This document shows positions 20,214-29,521 of a DNA stretch of 64,000 nucleotides, piece after piece. The stretch comes from Shewanella benthica KT99. Its GTDB lineage: Bacteria; Pseudomonadota; Gammaproteobacteria; Enterobacterales; Shewanellaceae. Each line of letters begins with the position of its first letter. Position 1 is the first letter of the stretch. The notes under the pieces were generated by a model. The model saw only the letters and a program-made list of their open reading frames with translations, did not search any database and was not told the DNA's origin. Position numbers and translations under genes: made by a program. The stretch lies in contig NZ_ABIC01000012.1 of the NCBI RefSeq assembly GCF_000172075.1, positions 1-64,000 of the forward strand. The letters are read 5' to 3'.

Positions 20214-21494
20214 CTAATGACTTGTTCTGCTTGATTTAACAGCTGGCCAGTACAAGGTAAAACAGGTATGGCCTTCAGTGCTTTCGACTGTCACCTTACC
20301 CTCATGTCTGTCCATGATACGTTTGATTATCGCTAATCCTAAGCCGTGTCCTTTATTACCATTTTGCACCGATTGACTGCGGTAGAAAGGTTCAAATATC
20401 TTACCTTGATCTTCAATTGGGATCCCTTGCCCGTCATCTGTGATTGATAGAGATACTTGTTGCTCGCTCTGCTTAATTTCGACCTTAATTGATTGACGGC
20501 CAAATCGTTGTGCGTTGGTGATCAAGTTTTGTATGGCTCTCTCTATCAGAAGGGAATCGCCAATAATATAAACGGGTTTGCTTGGCTTGATAAATTCGAC
20601 CGGGGCACTGATCGAGGAGGTGAGTTTCTCAATGGTCTGCGCTGTTAACACTTCGAGAGCACAATGCTCAAATTGAATGTCCTTCTGTTGAGACTCTAAG
20701 CTGGCATAGGTGAGTAACTCTTGCAGTAAGTTCTCCATCTCTTTGACATCTTGCTTCATCTCATCGAGAAATTCATTCCTGCGTGCTGGATCTGAGTTGG
20801 GTTGGCAATATTGTGGCATTAGCGCTAAAGCAAATTTAAGTCTGGCCAGAGGCGTACGGATCTCATGGGAGACGGCATTGGATAAATGCTTTTGATTTTC
20901 GATCAGTGTGCTGATCTGTCGCGACATCTTGTTAAACGTCATGGCTAATGGTAATACCTGAGAACGTGGAGAAAGCTCTATTTGGGTATCCCATTTGGCT
21001 TGACCAAATTCACGGGTAGCACTCTTTAGCGTCTTGAGATCTCTCGACAGGGGCCAGACCCATATCAAGGATACAAAGGCCAGAGACAGATAGAAGAAGA
21101 GGGTAAATAAGCCTCTTAATCGGGCTCGGGGATCGATCTCTATGGGACCTGCAATCAATACCTGTTGACCCACTTTAATGAAGTGAAATTGGTGATCATC
21201 ACCTTGGGATGTGATGAGTAAGTGGTCAGCAGTTAACTCACTCTCTGGCGATAGAGCGATCTGACTGGCATCGACTAATTTGAGTGGATATTCGGCGTTG
21301 CGATCGAGTTGATTCAGGTATTTTTCACGGTCTTGCTGAGGGAATTTTGCCAGTAGCTGAGCAAATGCAACCAGTGGTGCATCCATTGCACCACTGTCTT
21401 CGACACTGTTCTGCCAAATACTGTCGAGTGTCCAGCCTATCCCTAAGAAGCTAAGGCTTACCAGTAGGTACAGGCTAATGAAGAGTCGTTTCAA
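20214..21494 (-). CDS. Sensor histidine kinase of the MipA/DUF3019 operon
   Basis: 426-residue inner-membrane kinase. Two membrane segments (about residues 4-22 and 131-152) enclose a periplasmic sensor of roughly 110 residues; HAMP-like linker follows, then the H-box LSNAVSHEIRTPLARLKFAL with the phosphorylated His, N-box IQNLITNAQRFG, and G-boxes DDGQGIP and GHGLGLAII. It is the last gene of a four-gene minus-strand operon after its response regulator (28-base gap). The stimulus is unknown; the upstream envelope proteins MipA and DUF3019 suggest an envelope signal. Confidence 0.93.
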   Translation of the reverse strand: MKRLFISLYLLVSLSFLGIGWTLDSIWQNSVEDSGAMDAPLVAFAQLLAKFPQQDREKYLNQLDRNAEYPLKLVDASQIALSPESELTADHLLITSQGDDHQFHFIKVGQQVLIAGPIEIDPRARLRGLFTLFFYLSLAFVSLIWVWPLSRDLKTLKSATREFGQAKWDTQIELSPRSQVLPLAMTFNKMSRQISTLIENQKHLSNAVSHEIRTPLARLKFALALMPQYCQPNSDPARRNEFLDEMKQDVKEMENLLQELLTYASLESQQKDIQFEHCALEVLTAQTIEKLTSSISAPVEFIKPSKPVYIIGDSLLIERAIQNLITNAQRFGRQSIKVEIKQSEQQVSLSITDDGQGIPIEDQGKIFEPFYRSQSVQNGNKGHGLGLAIIKRIMDRHEGKVTVESTEGHTCFTLYWPAVKSSRTSH

Positions 21495-21522
21495 CTTTTA
21501 GTTCCGTAAAAATTAGCAGTCG

Positions 21523-22236
21523 CTAGCTAGTCCAAGCTTCTGGGGCAAACAAATAGCCTTGGCCCCAGACTGTCTTGATCCTAAATGGAGTGTCAATATT
21601 ATCCCCTAATTTCTTTCTTAAGCGAGAGATACGCACATCTATTTTTCTGTCTTTACCATCGAAATCGATATTGAGTAGGTATTGATAGATATACTGGCGG
21701 CTCAATACTTGCCCGGCTTGAGAGGCCAGTAGCCATAAGAGTTCGAATTCATGGCTAGTCAAGTCGACCTCGATATCGCCCAAGCGAATCGCTTGCGTAT
21801 GAGGGTCTATGCTGAGCTTACCGAAACTTAAACCGTGAGATTCTACTTTTGGTGGCTTAGCGGTGCGGCGTAGTAGATTGTTAATCCTAGCGATAAGCAG
21901 AGCCGGATCCACAGGTTTAACCACGTAATCATCGGCGCCAAGCTCTAAGCCTTTGATCTGATCTTCATTGGAGCTAAGTGCGCTCATCAGTAAGATAGGA
22001 CCGGCAAAGTAATCGGGTAGTTTCTCACACAGGGTTAGGCCGTCCATTCCTGGTAGCATAATATCTAGCAAGATGATATCGGGCTTATAGTTGATCAACC
22101 GAGTTAATACAGTATCTCCTCGGCGTTCTACTTCAACATGCATTCCATGCGACTTTAAATAATCCACAATCAAATTGGCAAGACGAATATCATCCTCTAC
22201 CAGTAATACTCTATGGGTAGATTGGGGGGCGGTCAT
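21523..22236 (-). CDS. OmpR-family response regulator
   Basis: 237-residue two-domain transcription factor. The receiver domain has acidic pair VEDD, the phospho-acceptor aspartate in DIILLDIMLPGMDG and the conserved KPVD lysine; the C-terminal winged helix includes LTSHEFELLWLLASQAGQVLSRQYI and RKIDVRISRLRKKLGD. ATG 22,236 overlaps the DUF3019 stop by one base (TAATG), so it is translationally coupled; a longer start at 22,251 would overlap the upstream gene further and is less likely. The cognate kinase follows. Confidence 0.93.
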   Translation of the reverse strand: MTAPQSTHRVLLVEDDIRLANLIVDYLKSHGMHVEVERRGDTVLTRLINYKPDIILLDIMLPGMDGLTLCEKLPDYFAGPILLMSALSSNEDQIKGLELGADDYVVKPVDPALLIARINNLLRRTAKPPKVESHGLSFGKLSIDPHTQAIRLGDIEVDLTSHEFELLWLLASQAGQVLSRQYIYQYLLNIDFDGKDRKIDVRISRLRKKLGDNIDTPFRIKTVWGQGYLFAPEAWTS

Positions 22237-22667
22237 TAGAATAAACTCCATGGGTTGCGGTAGCGTCGTCGCACTTTTGGCTCTGCGGCCGGTGTGACTT
22301 TGAGTTTGACTCCAGCTAGTGTTTGGTGTGTTTCTTTATCAATCATCACAAATTGAATATCGTCAGTTGCACTGATGGTCAATGTTAATGAATGAGTTTC
22401 CGCTGACTCGGCACACCACTTTGCCATCTCTTTATAGTCAGACAAGATACAGATGGGTCTAAAAAATTCATTTTTCCACTCTAGCACTAAGGTGAGTTCG
22501 CATACATTTTCATCTGCAGATGTGATGCAAAACTCAGGGGAAAGTGTGAGTATGGAACCTAGTTCTTCATCCTCATCTGCGGCAATGGCAGAGCCACTCA
22601 GTAGTGAGAGAGTAAGAACTCCAATGGGTAACAATCTAAATAATAACACTAATACCTGATTCAACAC
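22236..22667 (-). CDS. DUF3019 secreted protein
   Basis: 143-residue protein with a signal peptide (about residues 1-29, ending SAIA) and four cysteines in two spaced groups (FCITSADENVCEL; PICILSDYKEMAKWC), which suggests disulfides in the periplasm. This matches DUF3019, a family I associate with MipA/OmpV genes and two-component systems in Shewanella. The end is basic (KVRRRYRNPWSLF). It lies five bases after mipA and overlaps the regulator gene by one base. The molecular function is unknown; a sensor-accessory role is only an inference. Confidence 0.75.
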   Translation of the reverse strand: MLNQVLVLLFRLLPIGVLTLSLLSGSAIAADEDEELGSILTLSPEFCITSADENVCELTLVLEWKNEFFRPICILSDYKEMAKWCAESAETHSLTLTISATDDIQFVMIDKETHQTLAGVKLKVTPAAEPKVRRRYRNPWSLF

Positions 22668-22672
22668 GTGTA

Positions 22673-23554
22673 TTAAAACCTATAGGCAGTGCCGACAAAA
22701 AAGGTACTGGTATAATCTTTATTAAGCAGGGGACTAGCAACTATTTCATCGGCGATTTGTGTATACCTTGCCAGAAAAAGCAGTTGCCAATGTTTCGCTA
22801 ATACATAATGGCTGGTCAATTCTATGCTTGTATTGATGGCCGATTCTGCCTGGTAATTTTGACTCCAGTAAGCATTTTCAGAGGGCCTGATAGCGTAATA
22901 GTAGTCAACGACCTCTTCACTTTTCCAATCGAGTACTAGCGCCAGTTCAAATTTCCATTCTTCTATCGACAGGTTGTAGAGCCACTTTAATTTGGCTTCT
23001 GTGCCTTGGTGAACATTGAGCAGGTCGTGGGCCAGAGACAGGTTGAGTATCCCTATGCGAGTGTATATATAGGCTTCAACCCCACCAAGATAGGTAAAAT
23101 GGCGAGTCTCGAGTTCATTCGCTGTGGGGACGCTTTGCTCTTCTCCCATAAGGGTTACTCGAGTCTCGCTAAAAAGAGCACTTGGCTCGAAGTTATTGCT
23201 CCCTGTAAGAAATATGTTAGAGGGATCCCAGCGATGGAAAAAGGCGCTGTCTGTACTGAAACTGGTGGTCAGATTTATGGTGTATTTTTCATCTTCGACT
23301 AATGTATAGCCAATATTACCATTGTCGAAATACCAATAATCGCCGTAATAAGCGAAGGTCGGCACTAAGTAGATAGGTATATCGTCATAATCTTTAAGAG
23401 GATTACTTCGGGAGCCGTAACCGAGTGCCAGGCCTATATCCCATCTGCCTATTTCGATACACTGGTATTCGCTTCCGTAGGAGTCGACGGGGTCGGCCCA
23501 TGCGAAAATAGGAAAGAGAATACAGGTCAGCAGCAGCACTCTTAGGTTTTTCAT
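22673..23554 (-). CDS. MipA/OmpV-family outer-membrane protein
   Basis: 293-residue secreted beta-barrel. Signal peptide MKNLRVLLLTCILFPIFAWA is followed by WDIGLALGYGSRSNPLKDYDDIPIYLVPTFAYYGDYWYF, the conserved opening of MipA/OmpV proteins. The C-terminus FFVGTAYRF ends in the aromatic residue expected for BAM recognition. First gene of the four-gene operon with DUF3019, a regulator and a kinase. MipA-type proteins have been described as scaffolds for murein enzymes or as antibiotic-responsive porin-like proteins; which applies here is unknown. Confidence 0.88.
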   Translation of the reverse strand: MKNLRVLLLTCILFPIFAWADPVDSYGSEYQCIEIGRWDIGLALGYGSRSNPLKDYDDIPIYLVPTFAYYGDYWYFDNGNIGYTLVEDEKYTINLTTSFSTDSAFFHRWDPSNIFLTGSNNFEPSALFSETRVTLMGEEQSVPTANELETRHFTYLGGVEAYIYTRIGILNLSLAHDLLNVHQGTEAKLKWLYNLSIEEWKFELALVLDWKSEEVVDYYYAIRPSENAYWSQNYQAESAINTSIELTSHYVLAKHWQLLFLARYTQIADEIVASPLLNKDYTSTFFVGTAYRF

Positions 23555-23744
23555 CTTGCTCGTTTATATACTCATCACAGAATTAACATATTGAATAACA
23601 GAGTATCACCTGTGGTAGCTTTAGGGTGGTTTTTAACTTCATTTGATGCAAAGTGATACAGTTTAGGGGGCATTGTTTCCTCTTCGCACAACTTATGTTT
23701 GATGTTGTGAATCATGCCGTTGATCCGTGTTGCTTTGGTGTTCT

Positions 23745-24615
23745 TTATTGGTATTTTTTTTGGTCGTTTCTCGCTTGATGTCTGGGCTTTTTGCATATCT
23801 TGAGCAATTGGACTTGTTGCTCATTTAAGCGGGCATCTCTAGGCAGGGCCAAGCCGACAGTTCTCTTAAGCTCGATATCCTGAAGGGGTCTAAAGGTAAT
23901 ATTTCTCTGTTCAAGCAAAAGCGGGAAGAGCTGGCACTAAGGCGATCCCCAGCCCTGCTGCGACTAAGCCAACTGCGTATTCGACGGTCTGAATTCTTGC
24001 TCGGACCTGTACTTGTATCCCTTCCAGATCCATCAATTGTTGCAGACTCGATAGCGCTTGGCAGGGAGCACGGTGAATAAAGGCTTGTTGATCTAAATCC
24101 TGTAGGCGTATTTGTGTCTGTAGACTCAAACTGAATGAGGAAGGAATGGCCAGTAGATAGTCATCATGCCAGATAGGATAAAAGTCTTCGCCCCTAGTCA
24201 AATCGCTGGTGGTAATAATCCTCGCTTGGGCATCTTCGTTGGCTTCCACAAGTGTTAACTCCATATCGGCACAGGCATGGGTAAAATCTTTCAGCAGTCC
24301 ACTCATCCTATGGACCCCTAACGAGCGGATCAATCCGAGTCTAAAGGGAGTCTGTTGTTGAGCTTGTTTGAATAGAGATTCGATGTCCTGAGATTCATTG
24401 AGCAGTTTCTGCGCCAAGGGATAAAGCCTAAGCCCCGAGTCTGTCGGACTGACACCTCTTCCATGGCGATGGTAGAGTTGAGTCTCTAGCCGGGTCTCTA
24501 ATTGCGATATCGCGGCTGAGATAGAGGGCTGGGAGACAAAACATTCTTTGGCGGCACCGCTGATGCTGCCTCTCTCTACCACGGCGACAAAATAACTGAG
24601 CGATCTTAGATTCAA
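23745..24615 (-). pseudogene. LysR-family regulator with C-terminal frameshift (probable gcdH regulator)
   Basis: The N-terminal 234 codons encode a helix-turn-helix (SISGAAKECFVSQPSISAAISQLE) and most of the effector domain, ending ALVPALP and then a premature stop at 23,911. Removing one C from the CCC run near 23,922-23,924 restores a frame of 55 further codons (LLLEQRNITFRPLQD ... to TAA at 23,745). The restored length, 289 residues, is normal for the family. The gene is divergent from glutaryl-CoA dehydrogenase, the usual position of a GcdR-type activator. Truncation removes the last strands and helices of the effector domain, so function is doubtful unless the shift is a sequence error. 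Confidence 0.85.
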
Positions 24616-24780
24616 GTTAACCTCTAGGTCAGATATAGGTATGTCCTATAGATGCTAAAGAAAAAGAATATTTCTCCTAATGGTCAATTATGCCTATGCT
24701 AAGAAAATTAGGAAATGGTTATTTTGTAGACTCTACATTCTCTATTTCCCGCAATCAGTAATAAACCAAAGGACAATATC

Positions 24781-25956
24781 ATGGCAAGAGTGCATTTCGA
24801 TTGGACCGATCCCTTGCAGTTTAACGCCTTACTCTCGGAAGAGGAGCGCATGATCCGCGACAGTGTTCACGATTATGCTCAGGACAAACTCATGCCCAGG
24901 GTGTTGATGGCCAACAGAAATGAGCATTTCGATCGGGAGATCATGAATGAGTTAGGCGAACTCGGCTTACTGGGAGCCACCTTGCCTGAAAAATATGCTT
25001 GTTCAAATATTAATTATGTCAGCTATGGCCTGGTGGCTCGCGAGATTGAGCGAGTGGACAGTGGTTATCGTTCAGCCATGAGTGTGCAGTCCTCCTTAGT
25101 CATGTACCCTATCTATGCTTATGGAAGTGAAGAGCAGAGGCTCAAGTACTTACCTAAATTGGCTAAAGGGGAATGGATTGGCTGTTTCGGTTTGACTGAG
25201 CCCGATGTTGGCTCAGATTCTGGTGCTATGAAGACTCGCGTCGAGCGTATCGATGGCGGCTATCGCCTCAATGGTGCCAAGATGTGGATCACTAACTCAC
25301 CCATTGCCGATGTGTTTATTGTCTGGGGTAAGCTCGAAGGAACAATCCGTGGTTTCATTCTGGAAAAAGGCATGAAGGGCTTGAGTGCGCCTAAGATTGA
25401 AGGCAAATTCTCCCTTAGAGCCTCCATCACCGGCGAAATTGTGATGGATAATGTCGAAGTACCTGAGTCTGCGTTATTACCCAATGTCGAGGGGTTGAAG
25501 GGGCCCTTCGGTTGCTTGAACAAGGCACGTTATGGCATCGCCTGGGGCGTACTTGGCGCCGCTGAGTTCTGTTGGCATGCTGCACGCCAATACACCTTGG
25601 ACAGGATCCAGTTTAACCGCCCCTTGGCGGCCAATCAGCTGATCCAGAAGAAATTGGCGGACATGCAGACCGAGATCACCTTAGGCTTATTTGCTTGCTT
25701 ACAGGCGGGACGTCTGATGGATCAAGATGCCTTACCGGTAGAGGCTATCTCACTGATAAAGCGCAACTCCTGTGGCAAGGCGTTAGATATCGCCCGACTG
25801 TCTCGGGATATGCACGGTGGTAATGGTATATCAGATGAGTTCCATGTCATACGCCACCTCATGAATCTGGAGGCGGTGAATACCTATGAGGGCACTCACG
25901 ACATACATGCACTTATCTTAGGTCGAGCGCAGACCGGCATTCAGGCATTTGGATAA
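24781..25956 (+). CDS. gcdH: Glutaryl-CoA dehydrogenase
   Basis: FAD enzyme of the acyl-CoA dehydrogenase family that converts glutaryl-CoA to crotonyl-CoA in lysine, tryptophan and glutarate breakdown. The 391-residue protein has [19 protein letters not shown] and [16 protein letters not shown] for FAD binding, and [18 protein letters not shown] with the catalytic glutamate in YEG, the glutaryl-CoA dehydrogenase version of the motif. [23 protein letters not shown] is also typical. A terminator follows, and a fused E1 and a FabD-like gene lie downstream. Control by the divergent, now frameshifted, LysR gene is inferred from position. Confidence 0.93.
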   Translation: MARVHFDWTDPLQFNALLSEEERMIRDSVHDYAQDKLMPRVLMANRNEHFDREIMNELGELGLLGATLPEKYACSNINYVSYGLVAREIERVDSGYRSAMSVQSSLVMYPIYAYGSEEQRLKYLPKLAKGEWIGCFGLTEPDVGSDSGAMKTRVERIDGGYRLNGAKMWITNSPIADVFIVWGKLEGTIRGFILEKGMKGLSAPKIEGKFSLRASITGEIVMDNVEVPESALLPNVEGLKGPFGCLNKARYGIAWGVLGAAEFCWHAARQYTLDRIQFNRPLAANQLIQKKLADMQTEITLGLFACLQAGRLMDQDALPVEAISLIKRNSCGKALDIARLSRDMHGGNGISDEFHVIRHLMNLEAVNTYEGTHDIHALILGRAQTGIQAFG

Positions 25957-25967
25957 GACGCAATAAC

Positions 25968-25991
25968 AAGGAGCCTAAGGCTCCTTTTTTG
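25968..25991 (+). terminator. Intrinsic terminator after gcdH
   Basis: Stem AAGGAGCC-TAA-GGCTCCTT running into six T. It may separate gcdH from the E1 gene, or act as an attenuator within a longer operon. The next 25 bases hold short GGTATT-type repeats. Confidence 0.8.
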
Positions 25992-26035
25992 TCTCTGGTA
26001 TTGGAATTGGTATTGGTATCATATAGGTAAGCATT

Positions 26036-28279
26036 ATGGAAGATAGAGCCCAGGTATTGGATCGTCGTTTCCTCGAGCGAGTGCAGCAGCAGGAGTTTAG
26101 TGATATCGGCGCAGGTTGGGACCACCAGAAACTAGGTTTAACCGACAGCGATTTTATCGGCATGTTCGAGTCTCAGCTTAAGAGCCGTTTATTGGATCTC
26201 GAGTCGAGGAAAATGAAGGGGCGCAATCAGGGCTTCTATACCATAGGTAGCTCAGGCCATGAGGGGAATGCCGCCTATGGACTGGCTTTTAAACCCACAG
26301 ATATGGCATTCCTGCATTACCGCAGCTGTGCCTTCATGTTGGAGCGAGGCAGACAGGTCCCAGGTGAGACCTTGCTATACGATATCTTGCTGTCATTTGC
26401 AGCATCCAGTGACGATCCTACCTCGGGTGGCCGTCATAAGGTGCTTGGCAGTAAGCGTCTCAATATCCCGCCGCAGACCTCGACCATTGCCTCTCACCTT
26501 CCCAAAGCCGTTGGGGCTGCCTTGAGCATTCCGTTAACAGAGCGCCTGTCATTGGCAGCGAACATGCCTACAGACAGCCTAGTCTTGTGCAACTTCGGCG
26601 ATGCTTCGGCCAATCATGCCAGTGCCCTGAGTGCGATAAATTCGGCTTGTTGGGCCGCGTACCAACAAGTGCCCATGCCCCTGGTGTTTATCTGTGAAGA
26701 CAATGGTATCGGCATATCCACACCGACTCCCAAGGGCTGGATCTCGGCTAACTTCAGTCAGAGACCGGGACTTAAGTATTTTTCTTGTGACGGTAGAGAC
26801 ATTCTCGACTGTTACAAGATCAGCAAGGCGGCGGCCGACTTTGCTCGTATGCATCGAAAACCTGTGTTTTTACATGTTCGCACCGTTCGCTTGATGGGCC
26901 ATGCCGGCAGTGATGCCGAGATAGCTTATATGAAGAAACAGCAGATCTTCGATAATGAATCTCAAGACCCCTTGTTGGTCACGGCTCAGCAACTTATTGA
27001 CGCGGGAGTGATGAATAGCGAGCAGATCGTCTCTGTTTATCTCAGCCTCAAGGCGCGTATTCAGGCCATTTCGCGTATCGTGGTGACAAAGCCAAAACTC
27101 AGAGACGTGACTCAGGCTATGGCAGCCATTGTGCCGCCAAAACGTAGGCTAGAATTTGTCCCTTACTTGGATGAGGAGCGCAGAAGCACCTTATTGAAGG
27201 CGGATAAACAATCTCTGCTCAAGCCTCTGCATATGGGCAAGATGATCAATCTGGCGTTGACAGAGTTGATGGCCAGATACAGTAATATTGTGGTCTGTGG
27301 TGAGGATGTGGGTAAAAAAGGCGGTGTGTACCATGTGACTTCACGTCTGGTTGAGCGCTTCAGTCCTAATCGAGTGATCAATACCTTGTTGGATGAGACC
27401 TCTATCTTGGGCCTAGCTATTGGTATGGCTCATAACGGTATCTTACCGATCCCTGAGATCCAGTTTTTGGCTTATGTACACAATGCCGAAGACCAGATAA
27501 GAGGCGAGGCGGCGACCTTGCCTTTCTTCTCCGCTGGTCAATTTACCAATCCTATGGTGATCCGCATCGCGGGCCTGGCCTATCAGAAAGGCTTCGGTGG
27601 CCATTTTCATAACGACAACTCCTTCGCCGTGTTCAGGGACATCCCCGGACTCATCATCGCCTGCCCGTCAAATGGCCGAGATGCGGTCGAGATGCTGAGG
27701 GAGTGCGTCCGCTTAGCCCGAGAAGAGCAGAGGCTGGTGATCTTCCTCGAACCTATCGCCCTGTATATGACCAAAGATCTGCACAGTAAAGATGATGGTC
27801 TCTGGTCCAGCCATTATCTGCCGGAACAAGAAGCGGAGCCACTTGGGTTAGGGGAGATAGCTCAGCATGGTGAAGGGAGAGATCTGTGTATCATCAGTTA
27901 TGCCAACGGTTACTATCTGAGTCGTCAGGCAGAGAAGTTGTTAGCTGCCACGGGTCTTAAGGTGCGTGTACTCGACATTCGTTGGCTGGCGCCGCTGAAT
28001 ATTGAGGCAATTATTGATAGTGCCAATGAGTGTGATCACATTCTGATTGTCGATGAGTGTAGAAAAACTGGCTCCATCAGTGAGGCGTTAATCACAGGTT
28101 TCCATGAGGCACTCGGCAATGAATGCCCACCATTGGCCAGATTGACTGCCGAGGATTGCTTTATCCCGCTAGCCGATGCGGCAACGTTACCCCTACCGAG
28201 CACAGATACCATAGTCGAGGCTGCTTTGGCCTTGATGGGTAGAGAGCTTAATCATCAGTTGCTTAAAGAGGCCCTGTAA
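26036..28279 (+). CDS. 2-oxoacid dehydrogenase E1, fused alpha and beta subunits
   Basis: 747-residue thiamine-diphosphate enzyme. The N-terminal half (about 40-340) is the E1-alpha type domain: GRNQGFYTIGSSGHEG, HYRSCAFMLERG, GGRHKV, and the ThDP/Mg motif LCNFGDASANHAS...EDNGIGIS. The C-terminal half (about 395-745) is E1-beta: CGEDVGKKGGVYHVTS, NTLLDETSILGLAIGMA, PEIQFLAYVHNAEDQI. This arrangement is that of fused branched-chain-type 2-oxoacid dehydrogenase E1 proteins. No E2 or E3 gene is nearby, so it would have to borrow those subunits or work differently. It lies two bases before the FabD-like gene and just after gcdH; an acyl-CoA product feeding GcdH (for example from 2-oxoadipate) is possible but unproven. 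Confidence 0.88.
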   Translation: MEDRAQVLDRRFLERVQQQEFSDIGAGWDHQKLGLTDSDFIGMFESQLKSRLLDLESRKMKGRNQGFYTIGSSGHEGNAAYGLAFKPTDMAFLHYRSCAFMLERGRQVPGETLLYDILLSFAASSDDPTSGGRHKVLGSKRLNIPPQTSTIASHLPKAVGAALSIPLTERLSLAANMPTDSLVLCNFGDASANHASALSAINSACWAAYQQVPMPLVFICEDNGIGISTPTPKGWISANFSQRPGLKYFSCDGRDILDCYKISKAAADFARMHRKPVFLHVRTVRLMGHAGSDAEIAYMKKQQIFDNESQDPLLVTAQQLIDAGVMNSEQIVSVYLSLKARIQAISRIVVTKPKLRDVTQAMAAIVPPKRRLEFVPYLDEERRSTLLKADKQSLLKPLHMGKMINLALTELMARYSNIVVCGEDVGKKGGVYHVTSRLVERFSPNRVINTLLDETSILGLAIGMAHNGILPIPEIQFLAYVHNAEDQIRGEAATLPFFSAGQFTNPMVIRIAGLAYQKGFGGHFHNDNSFAVFRDIPGLIIACPSNGRDAVEMLRECVRLAREEQRLVIFLEPIALYMTKDLHSKDDGLWSSHYLPEQEAEPLGLGEIAQHGEGRDLCIISYANGYYLSRQAEKLLAATGLKVRVLDIRWLAPLNIEAIIDSANECDHILIVDECRKTGSISEALITGFHEALGNECPPLARLTAEDCFIPLADAATLPLPSTDTIVEAALALMGRELNHQLLKEAL

Positions 28280-28280
28280 C

Positions 28281-29387
28281 ATGACTATCAATATGGAAAA
28301 GCAAGTGGCGGCAAACGTTCAAGCCGAGCAGTCGGTGAATAAACCACGAGAGAGAGTCGTTGTCGTAGCACCTGGCCGCGGTTGCTATAGCAAGGATGAA
28401 TTGGGATACCTGCACCGTTTTCACTCCGATAAACAGGCATTTATTGCAGCAATAGATCAATACCGAGCGGAGCTGAAGCAGACGGGGATAGCTAAAATCG
28501 ATGGCGCGGCTAAATATTCCTTTAAACAACATACGCCTGGGGAAAATGCCTCAGCCCTCATCTATGCCTGCTCTGTATGTGACTTTATGGATATAGATAC
28601 CGAGCGCTATGAGGTGGTGGCGGTAACCGGGAATTCCATGGGCTGGTATATTGCCTTGGCCTGCGCCGGCGCCCTCGATGCAGATGCCGCCATCGAGGTG
28701 ATCAATACCATGGGGTCCATGATGCAAGATGGCCTCATTGGCGGCCAACTCATCTATCCCGAGATAGATGCTCAGTGGCGACGCGACAGTGAAACATCTT
28801 CACTTATTGACAGGGCAATCGAGACCATCTGTGATGAAGATGGATGTGAGCTATTTACCTCTATCTATCTTGGAGGCTATCGGGTGCTTGCGGGAAATGA
28901 AGCAGGGCTGAAACGAGCCGAGGAGATTTTGCCTCAGGTGGATGAACGCTATCCTATGCGTTTATATAATCATGGTGCTTTTCATTCACCCTTGTTGGAG
29001 CAAGTGTCCCAGAAAGGCTTTGCCTCTCTGGGACACTTGCTGTTTTCTAAGCCCAAAATCCCCCTGATCGATGGAGAAGGCAGAATTTGGACTCCCTATG
29101 GTACAGATTGTTCTAAGTTGAGGGCGTACACCTTAGGGGCTCAGGTCACTAAGCCCTATGATTTTACCAAGGCCGTGCAGGTGGCGGTGAAAGAGTTTGC
29201 CCCGGATAAGGTTATCGTGCTTGGTCCGGGTAACACCTTAGGCGGGCCCACAGCGCAGGCGTTAATCAATATCAATTGGTTTGATTGGACGAGTAAAGGT
29301 GAGTTTGCGGCAGCTCAGCAAACATCGCCTAAGATGCTAGCCATGGGCAATGAGGAACAGCGAAGCCAGGTATTAGCCCAGTGTTAG
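28281..29387 (+). CDS. FabD-like acyltransferase-domain protein
   Basis: 368-residue protein with the fold signature of malonyl-CoA:ACP transacylases. After an N-terminal extension of about 25 residues it shows VVAPGRG (residues 28-34) in the place of the family PGQG, the nucleophile elbow GNSMGW with Ser119, and the presumed catalytic histidine in GAFHSPLL. The usual elbow is GHSxG; here Asn replaces His. The end IVLGPGNTLGGPTAQALI also fits. It starts one base after the E1 stop codon, so the two are co-translated. A true fatty-acid fabD would sit with fabH/fabG, so this is a paralogue with another, unknown acyl substrate and acceptor. Confidence 0.75.
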   Translation: MTINMEKQVAANVQAEQSVNKPRERVVVVAPGRGCYSKDELGYLHRFHSDKQAFIAAIDQYRAELKQTGIAKIDGAAKYSFKQHTPGENASALIYACSVCDFMDIDTERYEVVAVTGNSMGWYIALACAGALDADAAIEVINTMGSMMQDGLIGGQLIYPEIDAQWRRDSETSSLIDRAIETICDEDGCELFTSIYLGGYRVLAGNEAGLKRAEEILPQVDERYPMRLYNHGAFHSPLLEQVSQKGFASLGHLLFSKPKIPLIDGEGRIWTPYGTDCSKLRAYTLGAQVTKPYDFTKAVQVAVKEFAPDKVIVLGPGNTLGGPTAQALININWFDWTSKGEFAAAQQTSPKMLAMGNEEQRSQVLAQC

Positions 29388-29521
29388 TCTGGAGGCCGTT
29401 CGGAGTTAGCCTCCGCTGTCATTATTTTTTTATTAGCTAGAAACCAAGAGTATTAATCAACCAAGAATAGCAAATGTCAAAGATGCATAAAAACCATTAA
29501 ATGTCATATTGGATGAAATAT

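Noticed and set aside
23575..23796. A 73-codon minus-strand frame after the LysR gene
   Set aside because: It overlaps the frame that restores the LysR C-terminus and has no own ribosome site or family features.
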